Shown: piece by piece, positions 10,527 through 21,601 of the stretch
Layout: every line of letters begins with the position of its first letter
Numbering within the stretch: position 1 is the stretch's first letter
NCBI GenBank assembly: GCA_030998225.1
Contig: JAPYXD010000420.1
Span: forward strand, 310,001-374,000
DNA: 64,000 nucleotides
Direction of reading: 5' to 3'
From: Diplolepis rosae
Taxonomy: Eukaryota; Arthropoda; Insecta; Hymenoptera; Diplolepididae
The notes under the pieces: generated by a model
Databases searched by the model: none
Seen by the model: the letters and a program-made list of their open reading frames with translations, nothing else
Told to the model about the DNA's origin: nothing
Made by a program: the position numbers and the translations under genes

Positions 10527-11314
10527 ATGTACCTTTTTTAAATGAATAGGCTATTTATATCCAAAAACAAAATTTTTCATTTTTAATACAAAAAAGAGTT
10601 TTTATGCAAAAAATTCGATTTTGTTAGGGTAAATAAGTTAAAAAATAATGGTCTATGCTAAATGTAATTGAAATAGGAAAATGTGTTTGAAAAAAGTCAG
10701 AAGTTGGCAGTAATTTTTTATTTACAATATACTGAACCTTTTTTATAAAAATTATACTATACATATTAATTTCTGGTTTAAAGGGGACAGTCCCCTCAAG
10801 AGACCGAAAAAAGCGTTTTTTCCTGATTTTTTTTCTCACAGAAAAAAAACATCGGAGACATAAGAACTTTAGGATATGTTTTAGTCATATTTTAGACTTT
10901 ATTAACAAAAAAAATTACATATGTACCTTTTTTAAATGAATAGGCTATTTATATCCAAAAACAAAATTTTTCATTTTTAATACAAAAAAGAGTTTTTATG
11001 CAAATAATTCGATTTTGTTAGGGTAAATAAGTTAAAAAATAATGGTCTATGCTAAATGTAATTGAAATAGGAAAATGTGTTTGAAAAAAGTCAGAAGTTT
11101 GCAGTAATTTTTTATTTACAATATACTGAACCTTTTTTATAAAAATTATACTATACATATTAATTTCTGGTTTTAAGGGGACAGTCCCCTCAAGAGACCG
11201 AAAAAAAGTATTTTTTCCTGATTTTTTTTCTCACAGAAAAAAAACATCGGAGACATAAGAACTTTAGGATATGTTTTAGTCATATTTTAGACTTTATTAA
11301 CAAAAAAAATTACA
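10527..11314. repeat. Exact-length 394 bp tandem duplication
   Basis: ATGTACCTTTTTTAAATG starts at 10527 and 10921. The two copies differ by only a few substitutions and a short run-length change, so the event is young. Each unit ends with the first ~140 bp of a TTAA-type MITE (from AAGGGGACAGTCCCC); only the second copy continues into the full MITE at 11177-11763. Confidence 0.9.
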
Positions 11315-11763
11315 TTCAAAAAATTTCAAATGGCCGAGTAATCCACGTTTTGCGGCAGCATCTCGACACGGTCGGAGTCAAACTGCGGGAACTATAGCAG
11401 CCGTTATTTTCAACTGAAATAATTTTTTTTAGTAATTTGTTCATAAAAAAGGTATTAAAAATCAGAATTTCTCAAAATCCGTAGTTCACATAGAATAGCT
11501 TTTTATACTGAATAAAAAAACTTTGGTTTAAGAAAATCGGTTAAGAACTTTTTTAGTTATCTTTCCCGCAAAGTGTAAAAACATGGTTTTGAGAAATCGC
11601 GCTTTAGATTTCGTAATGTACGAGACCGACTGAATTTCCGTGTATCTCCCGAAATACTTCAAATTTCGAGCTAAAATTTTACACACATAATCTTGAATAG
11701 TTGCCTAATCTATTAGGCAAAAAAAAACACGATTTTTTGAGACCTCTTGAGGGGACTGTCCCC
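11177..11763. mobile_element. 587 bp MITE with TTAA target duplication
   Basis: Ends are inverted copies GGGGACAGTCCCCTCAAGAG (left) and its complement at 11744-11763, each flanked by TTAA (11173-11176 and 11764-11767). The first 13 bases (GGGGACAGTCCCC) are themselves palindromic. TTAA duplication fits piggyBac or Kolobok mobilisation (inference). No ORF. Confidence 0.85.
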
Positions 11764-11798
11764 TTAATAGGAACAAATCAGTTAACAATTATTATTAA

Positions 11799-12365
11799 CT
11801 ATAGATGTAACGTAAGATTTATATGAACAAAAAGAATGTAAGGAAACGAACTTATGTTCCTCACTATGTTTATCTCATAAGCTTGGATATGATCGTCGAG
11901 CATAAAGCGAATTATTCTAACTTTTATCACAAAGTGCTCTAATTTCGTTCCATCGAAGCTTTCATTTTTATACAGTGTTTCTATCGTACCAAAAATCGGA
12001 ACATTATCAGTAAAGCCTAAAACTATAATGGAATCACATTGCAACGCGTGAATTTCAACATTCACCTATTTGATGTTCTGAAGCACGGAGTTTTTAAAAT
12101 CAATTTTAAACCTTCTATTACAACGTGATTCTTTGTAAGGTTTATAAGATATAGGTAGAAACGAAAACATATTAGTCAAGAAATATTTGCATAATTCGAG
12201 CTGATGTTTTAGAGTGACACTATATTTCACATTTTGTCGTCTGCGATTAAGGTGACAATATAGCTTAAACGAGCGATGTTTCCTTCGAATCTCATGGCCC
12301 AAATGTTGCGAAGAGGACCTAATAAAGACATAACGCAGGAATAGTGACATGCAAAGTGGTCTCAC
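11799..12365 (-). pseudogene. Unidentified broken ORF with one in-frame stop
   Basis: On the minus strand the frame is open from 12365 to 11799 except for one TAG at 12066-12068: upstream 99 codons (MRPLCMSLFLRYVFIRSSSQ...), downstream 88 codons (EIHALQCDSIIVLGFTDNVP...). The join is in the same frame, so this reads as a ~187-codon protein end with a premature stop. The pattern of short beta-strand-like hydrophobic stretches (DSIIVLGF, PIFGTIETLY, IIRFMLDD) recalls the C-terminal part of some insect transposase-domain proteins (Plavaka-like), but I do not recognise it securely. It lies 300 bp upstream of a CCCARGTAG element and may be unrelated. Confidence 0.4.
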
Positions 12366-12679
12366 GGTTTCAAATGTTTATCGAACAATCGTAAAAATAA
12401 CTTGTTGTATTCAGTAATAAGTGCTTTCAAAACATGAGGAGTGTCTTTCGTAATAGCGAATCGCAAAATAGTTTTCTATGTAGAATTCTTTGAATGAAAA
12501 AAATAAAATTTGCAACATTTTATTGAATAAGCAATCGACTGTCAATCGAAAGACCCAGGCTCGTATTCTGGTACAGTGGAGAGTGTAATTTTTTCCATAG
12601 AGAAAGATTTCAAATTCTTCAACATCTTAAATTTAAAAATAATACAACTAATAATGAATGAAATGAAAGAAAGAAAGAA

Positions 12680-13678
12680 CCCAGGTAGAAATTTCTTAAG
12701 TTTCACTTGACAGTTGATTAGTTAATAGTAAGTCAAAACTAGTAAGAAAATATTCGTAAGGAACTTGCTAGTTATTTGTAAGTTTAACTATTACAAGCTA
12801 AACTGCGATAAAACTTGTCTAGTTTCCCACGTGATTAACTTTTGAATATTGCTTGTAAGTAATTGTTGAGGCATTTGTAAACGAAAACTTGGAGTGATTT
12901 CATTTAATGTGTGCGTACTAAAATACAAGTTAAATGTCAACCTAAAATTTAGTGCGTTTGTAAGGTGTTAGGAAAAAACTTTTGCACATCGTAAAATGGA
13001 CCGAAAAAGGGAAGGAAACAGAAACTGAGTGAAACAGTTTCGTAAAAGGAGAAAAATTAGCCAAAAGTATCAGTATGAGTCTAGTAAGTATTCATCGCAA
13101 TACGTCTATATTATATCGGTTATGACATTAGTTTTTCAATAAAATTCGCAATTTACCTTGTTTTGATTCTTGTCCAAAATGTTGCAAAAGCATGTCACGT
13201 ACAATTTATTTTTTAATCTACAAAGTCCTTTGATTACTTCCTTACTTAATCTATAAATTCCTCGGGATCCCGCATAAGTTTTCGTTACCTGGTTTTCAAA
13301 AACTTTTTTGGTTTTTCATTTTTGGTATTAAGTTTTTATATAACAGTTTTTGTAACAGACGGATCAACTGATTCAGACAAATTTCTTGGAATCGACGTTC
13401 AAGGCCCATCAACATTAGATTTTATTGCTCAAAACCTTCACTCAGATTTTTGTACATATGTAAGATTTCAATCCCTAACAAAGAACTGTCTATTGCCTTA
13501 AAAATAACTAGAGTGTGCCTTAACAATACTTTAAAAGTTTAGACTCACTAATAACTTAAATGGCGTAGCATTACATTTCTTCTGAATACCTTATAAGTTT
13601 TCCTCAAGAGGTCCTCACTAGTTGAAAAGGAAAACTTGCGAGTATCTCAAATAAAACTTTTGAAAATTTCTACTTGGG
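12680..13678 (+). mobile_element. CCCARGTAG family TIR transposon, copy 1 (999 bp)
   Basis: Ends CCCAGGTAGAAAT and ATTTCTACTTGGG are inverted; the flanks are AA on both sides (2 bp duplication). Near-identical copies are at 14909-15905 (reverse), 21602-22688 (reverse) and 59289-60286. All carry a short basic ORF start (here ATG 12996, MDRKREGNRN then TGA) followed by a donor GTAAGTATTCATC and, ~270 bp on, an acceptor TTTTTGTAACAG before a second coding block (GGATCAACTGATTCAGAC, FLGIDVQGPST). Superfamily not recognised. Confidence 0.85.
12996..13088 (+). pseudogene. First exon of CCCARGTAG family protein, with stop
   Basis: ATG 12996 gives MDRKREGNRN, a TGA, then VKQFRKRRKISQKYQYESS up to a donor GTAAGT near 13084. 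The copy at 15481-15588 has CGA in place of the TGA and reads through. Strongly basic, likely DNA- or nucleus-targeting N-terminus (inference). Confidence 0.5.
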
Positions 13679-13689
13679 AAAATGGTTTT

Positions 13690-14350
13690 AAACTACGCCA
13701 TTTATCGTTCCGAAACAGTCTGAGATTTTTATTCTTTGAAATTTCCATTGTGTAAGAGTGTACATTGTTAATTTTTTGTGCCGTTTTTTTTGTAACTTTA
13801 ATTAATTGTGACATCCACGCTTACATCCGGAGATTTGTGCTGATCAATCACCAGTTGCTCGCGTTTCAATAGAAATTTACATCGAGTTTTGCAAGATTAA
13901 ATAAAAAAAAAATTATTCTACGCGGAGAAAATTAATTTGTGAAAATTTAATGAAAATAATATTATTGAAGAATAAGAATTTTCAGAAATCGATAATGTGG
14001 TTTTGAAAGGTACAGCAACCTTTAGAAAGTTATAAAAATAATACGCGAGGTTAAGCAAAGTCAATTTCGGAACTCACCCTAAAATTCTATAATATTTGAA
14101 TGATACGAAAGCCTCAAAGAAAAAAAAACAATGAATGTAAGTGTTAGCTAACCAATAAAGATATTTCTTCTATATTATATTTAGGTTTTATCGGATACAA
14201 AACTGGAAATACTTGAGGTTAACATTGTGTCGTGTCGTCGAAAACTTTATTAACAAAAATTCTTTATCACCCTGTTTTTCACAAAGCATCCATTCAGAAC
14301 TATCTTAGGCAATGATGCGGAGATGAACTTCAGTTAATTGAATACAAATG
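13690..14350. other. No gene recognised
   Basis: AT-rich spacer between a CCCARGTAG copy and a MITE half; nothing repeated elsewhere in the window was noticed. Confidence 0.4.
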
Positions 14351-14361
14351 TATTATTCATA

Positions 14362-14448
14362 CATGATTAAACACGTCGCGCACTCAGAAATATTTAATAT
14401 CTTCCGACCTAATTAAATCTCCACTTTTATTAAATATGCGCTAGTTAT
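14362..14448. repeat. Single arm of the palindromic MITE seen at 373-599
   Basis: GATTAAACACGTCGCGC and the ATATTTAATATCTTCCGA to GCGCTAGTTATA block match the right arm at 515-601. About 300 bp on (14735-14775) a second match to 612-655 (AATCCCGATATACGTGT) suggests the two sites share a larger host repeat. Confidence 0.75.
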
Positions 14449-14908
14449 ATTGAGACATAGCGCATATGATACTATTTTTTCAAAATTTTTCTACTGAGGG
14501 GGCAAAGATGCAAAAATTGTTTAAACAATTAAATTGCTTATATCTGTAGTGAATTAACAAAATAAAAATTATAAAAATATTCATCTGAAAACCTAACGTA
14601 ATAAGCTAGAAAATGAAACAAACCCGAATTCGATTTGATTATTTCAACCGGAGATAATGGATTTTAAGCACAAGAGAATTTAGCATTTTGTCAAATTTTA
14701 TCAAAAGTTTAAATTAATATATCTCTCAAAAAAAAATTTTTTTTCGAAAATCCCGATATACGTGTCGATTAAATTAATAAAAAGATGACACAGAAAAAAA
14801 TTTAAGACTCTTAAAAATGTGAACCATTTTTACATTCTCATCATGGATGAAAAGGTATTGGTTTTATGTGAAAAATGACTTTCGAAATTTTCATCAAATC
14901 TTTACGTT

Positions 14909-15905
14909 CCCAAGTAGAAATTTTCAAAAGTTTTATTTGAGATTCTCGTAAGTTTTCCTTTTCAACTAGTGAGGCCCTCTTGAGGAAAAATTGTAAGTTA
15001 TTCAAAAAAAATGTAATGCTACGCCATTTAAGTTATTAGTGAGTCTAAAATTTTCAAGTATTGTTGACGCACTCTCTAGTTATTTTTGAGAAAATAGACA
15101 GTTCTTTCTCAGGTATCGAAATCTGACATATGTATTTTAATGTCAGTGAAGATTTCGAGTAATAAAATTTGATGTTGATGGGCCTTGAACGTCGATTCCA
15201 AAAAATTCTGCCGCATCAGTTGATCCATCTGCCATAAAAAACGTTATATAAGAACCTAACACCAAAAATGAGAATAAAAAAAGGTTTTTGAAAACCAGGC
15301 AACGAAAAATTATGCGGGATCCCGAGGAATTATAGATCAAGTAAGAAAGTAATCAAAGGACTTTGTAGATTAAACAAAAATTGTACGTGATATGATTGTG
15401 CAACATTTTGGCCAAGAAACAAAACAAGGAAATTGAGAATTTTATTGAAAAACTAATGTCATAACCTATAGTATATAGACCTATTGCGATGAATACTTAC
15501 TGGACTCATACTGATACTTTTGGTTAATTTTTCTCCGTTTACGAAACCTCTTCACTCGGTTTCTGTTTCCTTCCCTTTTTCGGTCCATTCTTCCATATGC
15601 AAAATTTTTTTTCCAACACCTCACTAACGGACTAAATTTTATGCTGACATTTAACTTGTATTTATAGTATGCACACATTAAATGAAATGATTCCAAGTTT
15701 TCGCTTACAAATGCCTCAACAATTACTTACAAGAAATATTCAAAAGTTAATCACTGGGGAAACCGGACAAGTTTTACTCCAGTTTAGCTTGTAATAGTTA
15801 AACTTACAAATAACTAGTAAGTCCCTTACGAATATTTTTTTACTAGTTTTGACTTACTATTTACTAATCAACTGACAAGTGAAACTCAAGACATTTCTAC
15901 CTGGG
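14909..15905 (-). mobile_element. CCCARGTAG family TIR transposon, copy 2 (997 bp)
   Basis: Ends CCCAAGTAGAAAT and ATTTCTACCTGGG. The empty site is visible in the sister repeat at 19081-19096 (ACGTTTTGAG), so the insertion duplicated TT: ...ACGTT | element | TTTTGAG... This gives direct proof of the borders and the 2 bp duplication. It carries the best version of the family's ORF. Confidence 0.92.
15481..15588 (-). CDS. Short basic first exon of the CCCARGTAG family protein
   Basis: ATG 15588, 35 codons: MDRKREGNRNRVKRFRKRRK then INQKYQYESSKYSSQ and TAG. A donor-like GTAAGTATTCATC overlaps the end (after ...YESS), so the real exon probably splices to a block at 15228 and below that begins DGSTDAAEFFGIDVQGPSTS, preceded by an acceptor (TTTTTATGGCAG). 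The exon is conserved in all four copies in the window, one with an internal stop. Nearly half the residues are Lys or Arg, which suggests a DNA-contacting or nuclear localisation segment; the catalytic part is not present in the element, so the copies look like deletion derivatives. Function unknown. Confidence 0.4.
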   Translation of the reverse strand: MDRKREGNRNRVKRFRKRRKINQKYQYESSKYSSQ

Positions 15906-17209
15906 TTTTGAGACCCCCTGAGTCAGAAAAAAGGGTTTTTACGAAAGTGTCTGTCTGTCTGTCTGTAGGTCGTGTGCGGCATAACTCTCGATAGAATTAT
16001 CAGATTGAATTGTGCTTTGGCACACTTTATCGGAGCCGAAAAAGTAAGGACAAGTTCGTTAACCAGCCACATCCAATCAAAATTGAGGGATTGAGCACTA
16101 CTTTTGTGTTTTTGAAAATAATTTTTTGAAAAACTCAAAAATTTCAATACTAATTTTTGATAGTGCTCATAAATCTCTACAAATTATCCTAATAACATTT
16201 TTTGATTAAATCAAAATTACAAATGTTACTGCATATTCAAATTCGAAAAAAGTCAATATCAAAATTCCATTTTCCAGTTAAATTATACGAGATACGAAAA
16301 AACGTTATGATACAATATTATTTTTTACATAAAGACCTACAAATTTGAATTGTAAAATTTTTTCATAAGATGCATATTTTTCTTTTTAATTTAAAAAAAA
16401 ACTATTGAAAATCAAAAATTCAATTTTGTAACAATAATATGTGAAATACGAAAAAAACGTAAGAATACAAAGTTGTTCGTTTCAAAAAGATCTAAACATT
16501 TTGTCTCACACAGTTTCTGAAAAAACATATATTTTTCGTTTCAATTCCAAAAAATACGATTAAAATTCAAAAATTCCATTTTTTAGACAAAATATGAGAG
16601 ATACAAAAAAAAACGTTTAGATGGAAAATTGTTTGCCTAAATGAGGTCTACAAATTCTCATTAAGACATTTCGGGACAGGATGTATATTTTATGTTTTCA
16701 TTATGAATATTAAAAAAATCCGATTTTTTTCACCAAAATATGTGAGATACGAAATAAGCGTTGTTCTGCAAAATCGTTTCCTTAAATAAAGTCTACGATT
16801 GTTTTTCCTTTTTGAGATATTTGGAAGAAAATAAATTTATCAATAATCATGTAATTTATTAAAAAGTTACAAAAATGCATACAGAAAATCGAGCGCGAAA
16901 CGCGAGTGTCATGATGAGAATGTGTTCCTTAAGGTCGATAGAGCCTTAAGTAAATTGAATTTCCTGTTTCACTTAAACTGAAAAAGAAACTTAGTGAATT
17001 TGTGAAAATGACTAATTTACATCATCTATAATATCATTAAATTGGTTTGAGCTTCAGTATTATATTATAAGAAATAAACTTAAATGTATGCGAAGAGCAC
17101 AAGACCGAGCGCGAAGCGCGACGATCAAATCGCGCGCCTTAGGCGCGCTCAGACTTGCGCGCAAAGCGCGTGATGAGAATGTGCCCGCGAAGCGGGCAGA
17201 TTTTTGTTG

Positions 17210-17815
17210 TTGAAATCCGTACGATTTTCAAAAGAAGGTCCAATATACAGTGATTGTATTTACTGAATATATTAATAACGATTACTCTAAGACATTAAAT
17301 TGAAGCAACTATACTCTTATTGCAATTCCAATTGATTCTTATAATTTCGCCAAATACAAAATTTAATTGACGCCAAAACGAACTATAAAATATAGTTGGA
17401 CATAACAAAAATGCGCTCTTAGTTGGAACACGCAGAAATTGATTTGATCCAATCATAAATATAGTTTCGTCAAGTAAAATTAGATTAACTATAAAAATGT
17501 TTTTAATTTAGGTACACACGATTTCTCTCAGTGTAACATTTTCGAAATTAAGTATTACATTTTGAAGATTAACGCACATTCTTCGAAAAATTTCCAATTT
17601 TGTTTGGAGAATGGACTTCTTTTACCCATTTTGGAAATATTTCTTACTATATCACTAAAAATATTTTCACAATTTTTTACAGTGAACAATAGCTTTCAAC
17701 AGTGGTTTTCTGTCTTGAATTTAGAGAATTTATCAGCGAAGAGAGACTAACATTTTTAAGATTTAGGCTAATTTGCTACAATACTCGTCAGAAAGAGACG
17801 TAAATTTTGAGAATT
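17210..17815. other. No gene recognised
   Basis: AT-rich DNA; the plus ORF 17562-17750 has no recognisable motif. Confidence 0.4.
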
Positions 17816-18043
17816 TTATAAGCCAGGATGAGTCTCATGTTCTTTTGCATGCAAATATGAGAGAAATCGAATGTCTGGCTTTTGTGGAAACTGCGGACAG
17901 TAAGCCCAGCCTAACAATAAGTCGAACGGTGTGGCGGTGACGGTCTCGACCCTACATGGACGCATTCTCATGACCGCGATGCGTGACATGTTCTGCACCA
18001 CACGAATATAAATACCTCGTGGATTAAATTGACCAGTTCTCAA
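17816..18043 (-). other. Unidentified ORF, 75 codons, GC-richer than surroundings
   Basis: Minus-strand frame (MRTGQFNPRGIYIRVVQNMS...) ends TAA at 17816-17818. Its base composition is clearly higher in GC than the flanks and it holds two Trp/Tyr-Cys-rich turns (LLGWAYCPQFPQKPDIRF), which makes it more coding-like than its neighbours, but I see no known domain, no splice sites I trust and no partner in the window. It could be a captured gene fragment or an old retroelement piece. Confidence 0.25.
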
Positions 18044-18284
18044 TGTTGCGGAAAATGAATATTTTTTAAATTTAGGAAAATGTTTAATAAATTTAAATTG
18101 TTAACTTTATTTTTTACATGTAAGTTTAGTTTCAGGATAAAATGTACGTATATTATTCAGTTATAATAATTACGAATAAGTTTGTTTAGAAAAAATACTT
18201 CCATGGGAAAAAATTTATTTAAGAAAATATTACTTTTAAAAACTAAAATGCTTTACGACAATAACATAATCACGTGTGCAAAAA

Positions 18285-18490
18285 TTATGAGGATCTGGTT
18301 GGGCCCAGATCAGACCGTTTTAACGCTAAGATGACATGGTCTTAATCAGCCACTGATCAGAAGTGTAACGTTTCTATATGGACTTGGTCTAGATTAGACG
18401 CGCTAATCTGGTCTAGATCTAAAAAGGTAATCTGGTCCGAATCATTTGAGGTGATCTGATTCTGATTAGAGCTAATAGCTAATGTGGCTC
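18285..18490. repeat. Degenerate short repeat with GATCTGGTC / CTGATCAG motif
   Basis: Motifs ATCTGGT, GATCAGA, TCTAGATTAG and TAATCTGGTC recur irregularly at 18294-18480. Looks like a decayed minisatellite. Confidence 0.4.
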
Positions 18491-18999
18491 CGTAAGTGGT
18501 AATTTACCGGTACTTCGTAGCGATCGTAGATAAACTTTTTTAACATAAAATACTTTGATGTTTAGAGGGCCTGGTTGAAGTCTTGTGCATAAATTTGAAA
18601 ATGCAGTTATACGCATGCAGTAAATCGATACCCACGTTCTAATATGACGTATCCCACATTAGGAAAATTTTTCAGGAAACGATAAAAACGTCTTACTAGC
18701 ACAAATAAATAAATGTAAACAAATTTTTGTTTTATACGTTCATAAAAAAGCATAAATAATAATAATTAAAGCAAAAAAAATTATTTAAATAAATGTTATG
18801 ATATTTATGTGGGTTACGCAAGAAGAAAAAATTAAAATGTATTTTAGAAAGAAAATTGGTTTAATCGTTTTATAATTAAATATTGTTTCATCCCATACAT
18901 AACATTTTTCTCTCTTATTTTGTATTGTTTAATTCATAATTATTATAATATAACATTATTGATACATTTTATTTTGACTATCTTTAATATTGCTTAAAA

Positions 19000-20411
19000 C
19001 ATTTTTACATTCTCATCATGGATGAGAAGGTATTGGTTTTATGTGAAAAATGACTTTCGAAATTTTCATCAAATCTTTACGTTTTGAGACCCCCTGAGTC
19101 AGAAAAAATGGTTTTTACGAAAGTGTCTGTCTGTCTGTCTGTAGGTCGTGTGCGGCATAACTCTCGATAGAATTATCAGATTGAATTGAGCTTTGGTACA
19201 CTTTATCGGAGCCGAAAAAGTAAGGACAAGTTCGTTAACCAGCCACATCCAATCAAAATTGAGGGATTAAGCACTACTTTTGTGTTTTTGAAAATAATTT
19301 TTTGAAAAAATCAAAAATTTCAATACTGGTTTTAGATAGTGCTCATAAATCTCTAAAAATTATTCCGATAACATTTTTTGATTAAATCAAAATTAGAAAT
19401 GTCACAGCATATTCAAATTCGAAAAAACTCAATATCAAAATTCGATTTTCAAGTTAAATTATACGAGATACGAAAAAACGTTATGATACAATATTATTAA
19501 ATAAATAAAGACCTACAAATTTGAACTGTAACATTTTTTCATAAGATGCATATTTATCTTTTTAATTAAAAAAAAAACTATTGAAAATCCAAAATTCAAT
19601 TTTTTAGCAATAATATTCGAAACACGAAAAAAACGTAAGAATACAAAGTTGTTTGCTTCAAAAAGATCTACAAGTTTTGTCTCACACAGTTTATGAAAAA
19701 ACATATATTTTTCGTTTCAATTCCGAAAAATACGATTAAAATTCAATAATTCCATTTTTTAGACAAAATATATGAGATACATAAAAAAAGTTTAGATGAA
19801 AAATTATTTGCCTAAATGAGGTCTACACATTCTTATTAAGAAATTTCTCGACAGGATGTATATTTTATGTTTTGATTTTTAATATTTAAAAAATCCGATT
19901 TTTTTCACCAAAATATGTGAGATACGAAATAAGCGTTGTTCTGCAAAATCGTTTCCTTAAATAAAGTCTACGATTGTTTTTTCTTTTTGAGAGATTTGGA
20001 AGAAAATAAATTCTTTTAATCATGTAATTTATTAAAAAGTTACTGAAATGTATACAGAAAATCGAGCGCGAAGCGCGAGCGCCATGATGAGAATGTGTTC
20101 CTTAAGGCTGATAGAGCCTTAAGTAAATTGAATTTCCTGTTTCACTTAATTTCAAAAAGAAATTGAGTGACTTTGAGAAAATGTGTAATTCACATCATCT
20201 GTGATATTATTATAAAATTGGTTTGAGCTTTATTATCAAATTATAATAAATAAACTTTAATGTATGTGAAGAGCACAAGACCCAGCGCTAAGTGCGAGGT
20301 CCAGAAAGAACGGAGCGCGAAGCGCGACAATCAAATCGCGCGCCCTAGGCGCGCTCAAACTTGCGAGCGAAGCGCGCGATGAGAATGTGCCCGCCAAGCG
20401 GGCAGATTTTT
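19000..20411 (+). repeat. 1.4 kb non-coding repeat (REP-L), copy 2, uninterrupted
   Basis: Uninterrupted version of 14825-17206, with the same block order and the same GC-rich hairpin tail (20290-20406). Copies diverge by scattered substitutions and small indels. The empty transposon site is at about 19082. Confidence 0.85.
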
Positions 20412-20420
20412 TTTTTCATT

Positions 20421-20765
20421 TTAAGTACTCTTAATTTTTTTTTTTACTTCAAGTACATTTTCTTGCTGAGATTGTTGAAAATTTCTTGTCCTCTTTCGTC
20501 TGGTATTATCACAATTTTTTTTATAATTAATATCATTATCTTCAGGTTTTATAAATCTATTATTAGTACGCAGTACTTTGCTTTTAACACCAAGATTAAC
20601 TTGATTAGCTTTTCGTTTCTTACTCTTAGTCTTTTCAGTTACCTTAACTATATTTTTACTCTCGGCTTCCAAACTTTTTATTGATGGAGATTGGTCAGAA
20701 GCAGAGTCAGTATCATCAATATATTTTATATTATCATAGAAGCAGTGTGTATCTCTCAGCAACAC
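20421..20765 (-). other. Lys-rich ORF, possible exon of an unknown element protein
   Basis: A minus-strand frame of ~114 codons (KYIDDTDSASDQSPSIKSLE, then TKSKKRKANQVNLG, ending QQENVLEVKKKIKST and stop). The frame opens upstream without an ATG (LQALKKVLLRDTHCFYD), and a separate ATG at about 20900 begins MSKKVITNNIFTSPIKSRAS, so two spliced or frameshifted pieces are possible. Acidic Ser/Asp stretch followed by a basic cluster KSKKRK suggests a nuclear protein. It lies between REP-L and a TTAA MITE inside the candidate 2.9 kb TIR element and could be its remnant gene. No known domain. Confidence 0.35.
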
Positions 20766-20979
20766 TTTTTTTAATGCCTGTAATTGTTGCCATTAACTTT
20801 TAGTTCTTATTAATCGATCTACAAATAGAGGTTTCAGCGGATGCCCTAGATTTAATTGGACTTGTAAAAATATTATTTGTAATTACCTTCTTACTCATTT
20901 TATTAAATAATTTCTCAAAATATACTTAAGGGTAATCACAAAATAAAAATTGACTGTCACATCGCTGGCGCTGACTTAA

Positions 20980-21349
20980 GGTGACTTGATCGTTTTTGAA
21001 AAAAATTATAGACTGCTCTGAAACTTAGAGATTATCTTAATAAAATATGTTAGATTCATTTGGAAAAAAGAAATACCGTGGTTGACGATGTCATTGCCGA
21101 AAAAATCACTACCGAAAAAATGTCAGTTTAACACGTAGTCTTATGGGATTCCTCGTCAAAATCGGCGAAACTCCGGAAAAAATCACAAGTCCCAATAAAT
21201 CAAATACATAATAGTACTTTCGATTTCGAGGAATCTATTAGTATTATAATATATATGATTATTAAAAAAATAAGTAGCAATGAGCATTCATGTAACACGT
21301 GCCCCCACGGTGCCCCTCACTTCATACGACACTAAACGATCAAGCCACC
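20980..21349. mobile_element. 370 bp MITE with TTAA target duplication
   Basis: Ends GGTGACTTGATCGTTT and AAACGATCAAGCCACC are inverted, with TTAA at 20976-20979 and 21350-21353. Sequence differs from the 11177-11763 MITE. No ORF. Confidence 0.8.
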
Positions 21350-21601
21350 TTAACCAATGGATGTGGGATACGACATATTAGAATTCGTGAAAATCGGCAT
21401 GTGGGATATGACATATTAGATTATTTATTTAAAAATATTAAATAAACAATTTGACTCACAAGATTTTAATATAAGCTGTAAAACATTATTATTAATCCAT
21501 TTTTCAAAAAAAGTCAATTTCTCAAAATTTGTGGTATACGACATATTAGAACGTGGGTATCGAAATGTATTTATTTACGACATCAAAACATCTATTCATT
21601 T

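Larger units (their letters stand above)
14825..17206 (+). repeat. 1.4 kb non-coding repeat (REP-L), copy 1, split by a TIR transposon
   Basis: Matches 19000-20411 end to end when the 997 bp insert at 14909-15905 is removed. Order: CATTTTTACATTCTCATCAT start, TTTTGAGACCCCCTGAGTCA block with a (GTCT)4 tract, a run of diverged ~145-156 bp units marked by ATACGAGATACGAAAAAACG (16286, 16438, 16594, 16737), then a GC-rich tail of hairpins (GCGCGAAGCGCG, GCGCGCCTTAGGCGCGC, GCCCGCGAAGCGGGC) at 17105-17206. No ORF. ACATTCTCATCA at the start and its complement before the last hairpin may be terminal repeats. Confidence 0.8.
18625..21562. mobile_element. Candidate 2.9 kb element with ~35 bp terminal inverted repeats
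   Basis: CGATACCCACGTTCTAATAT at 18625 is matched in reverse at 21562, and similarity continues inward for ~35 bp (CGTATMCCACA). The inner motif GTGGGATAYGACATATTAGA recurs twice near the right end (21362, 21401). The interior holds REP-L copy 2, a Lys-rich ORF and a TTAA MITE, which may be nested. Confidence 0.55.

Noticed and set aside
17100..17206. CRISPR-like or bacterial repeat
   Set aside because: The GCGCGAAGCGCG units are hairpins of varying sequence without equal spacers, in a eukaryotic repeat copy.
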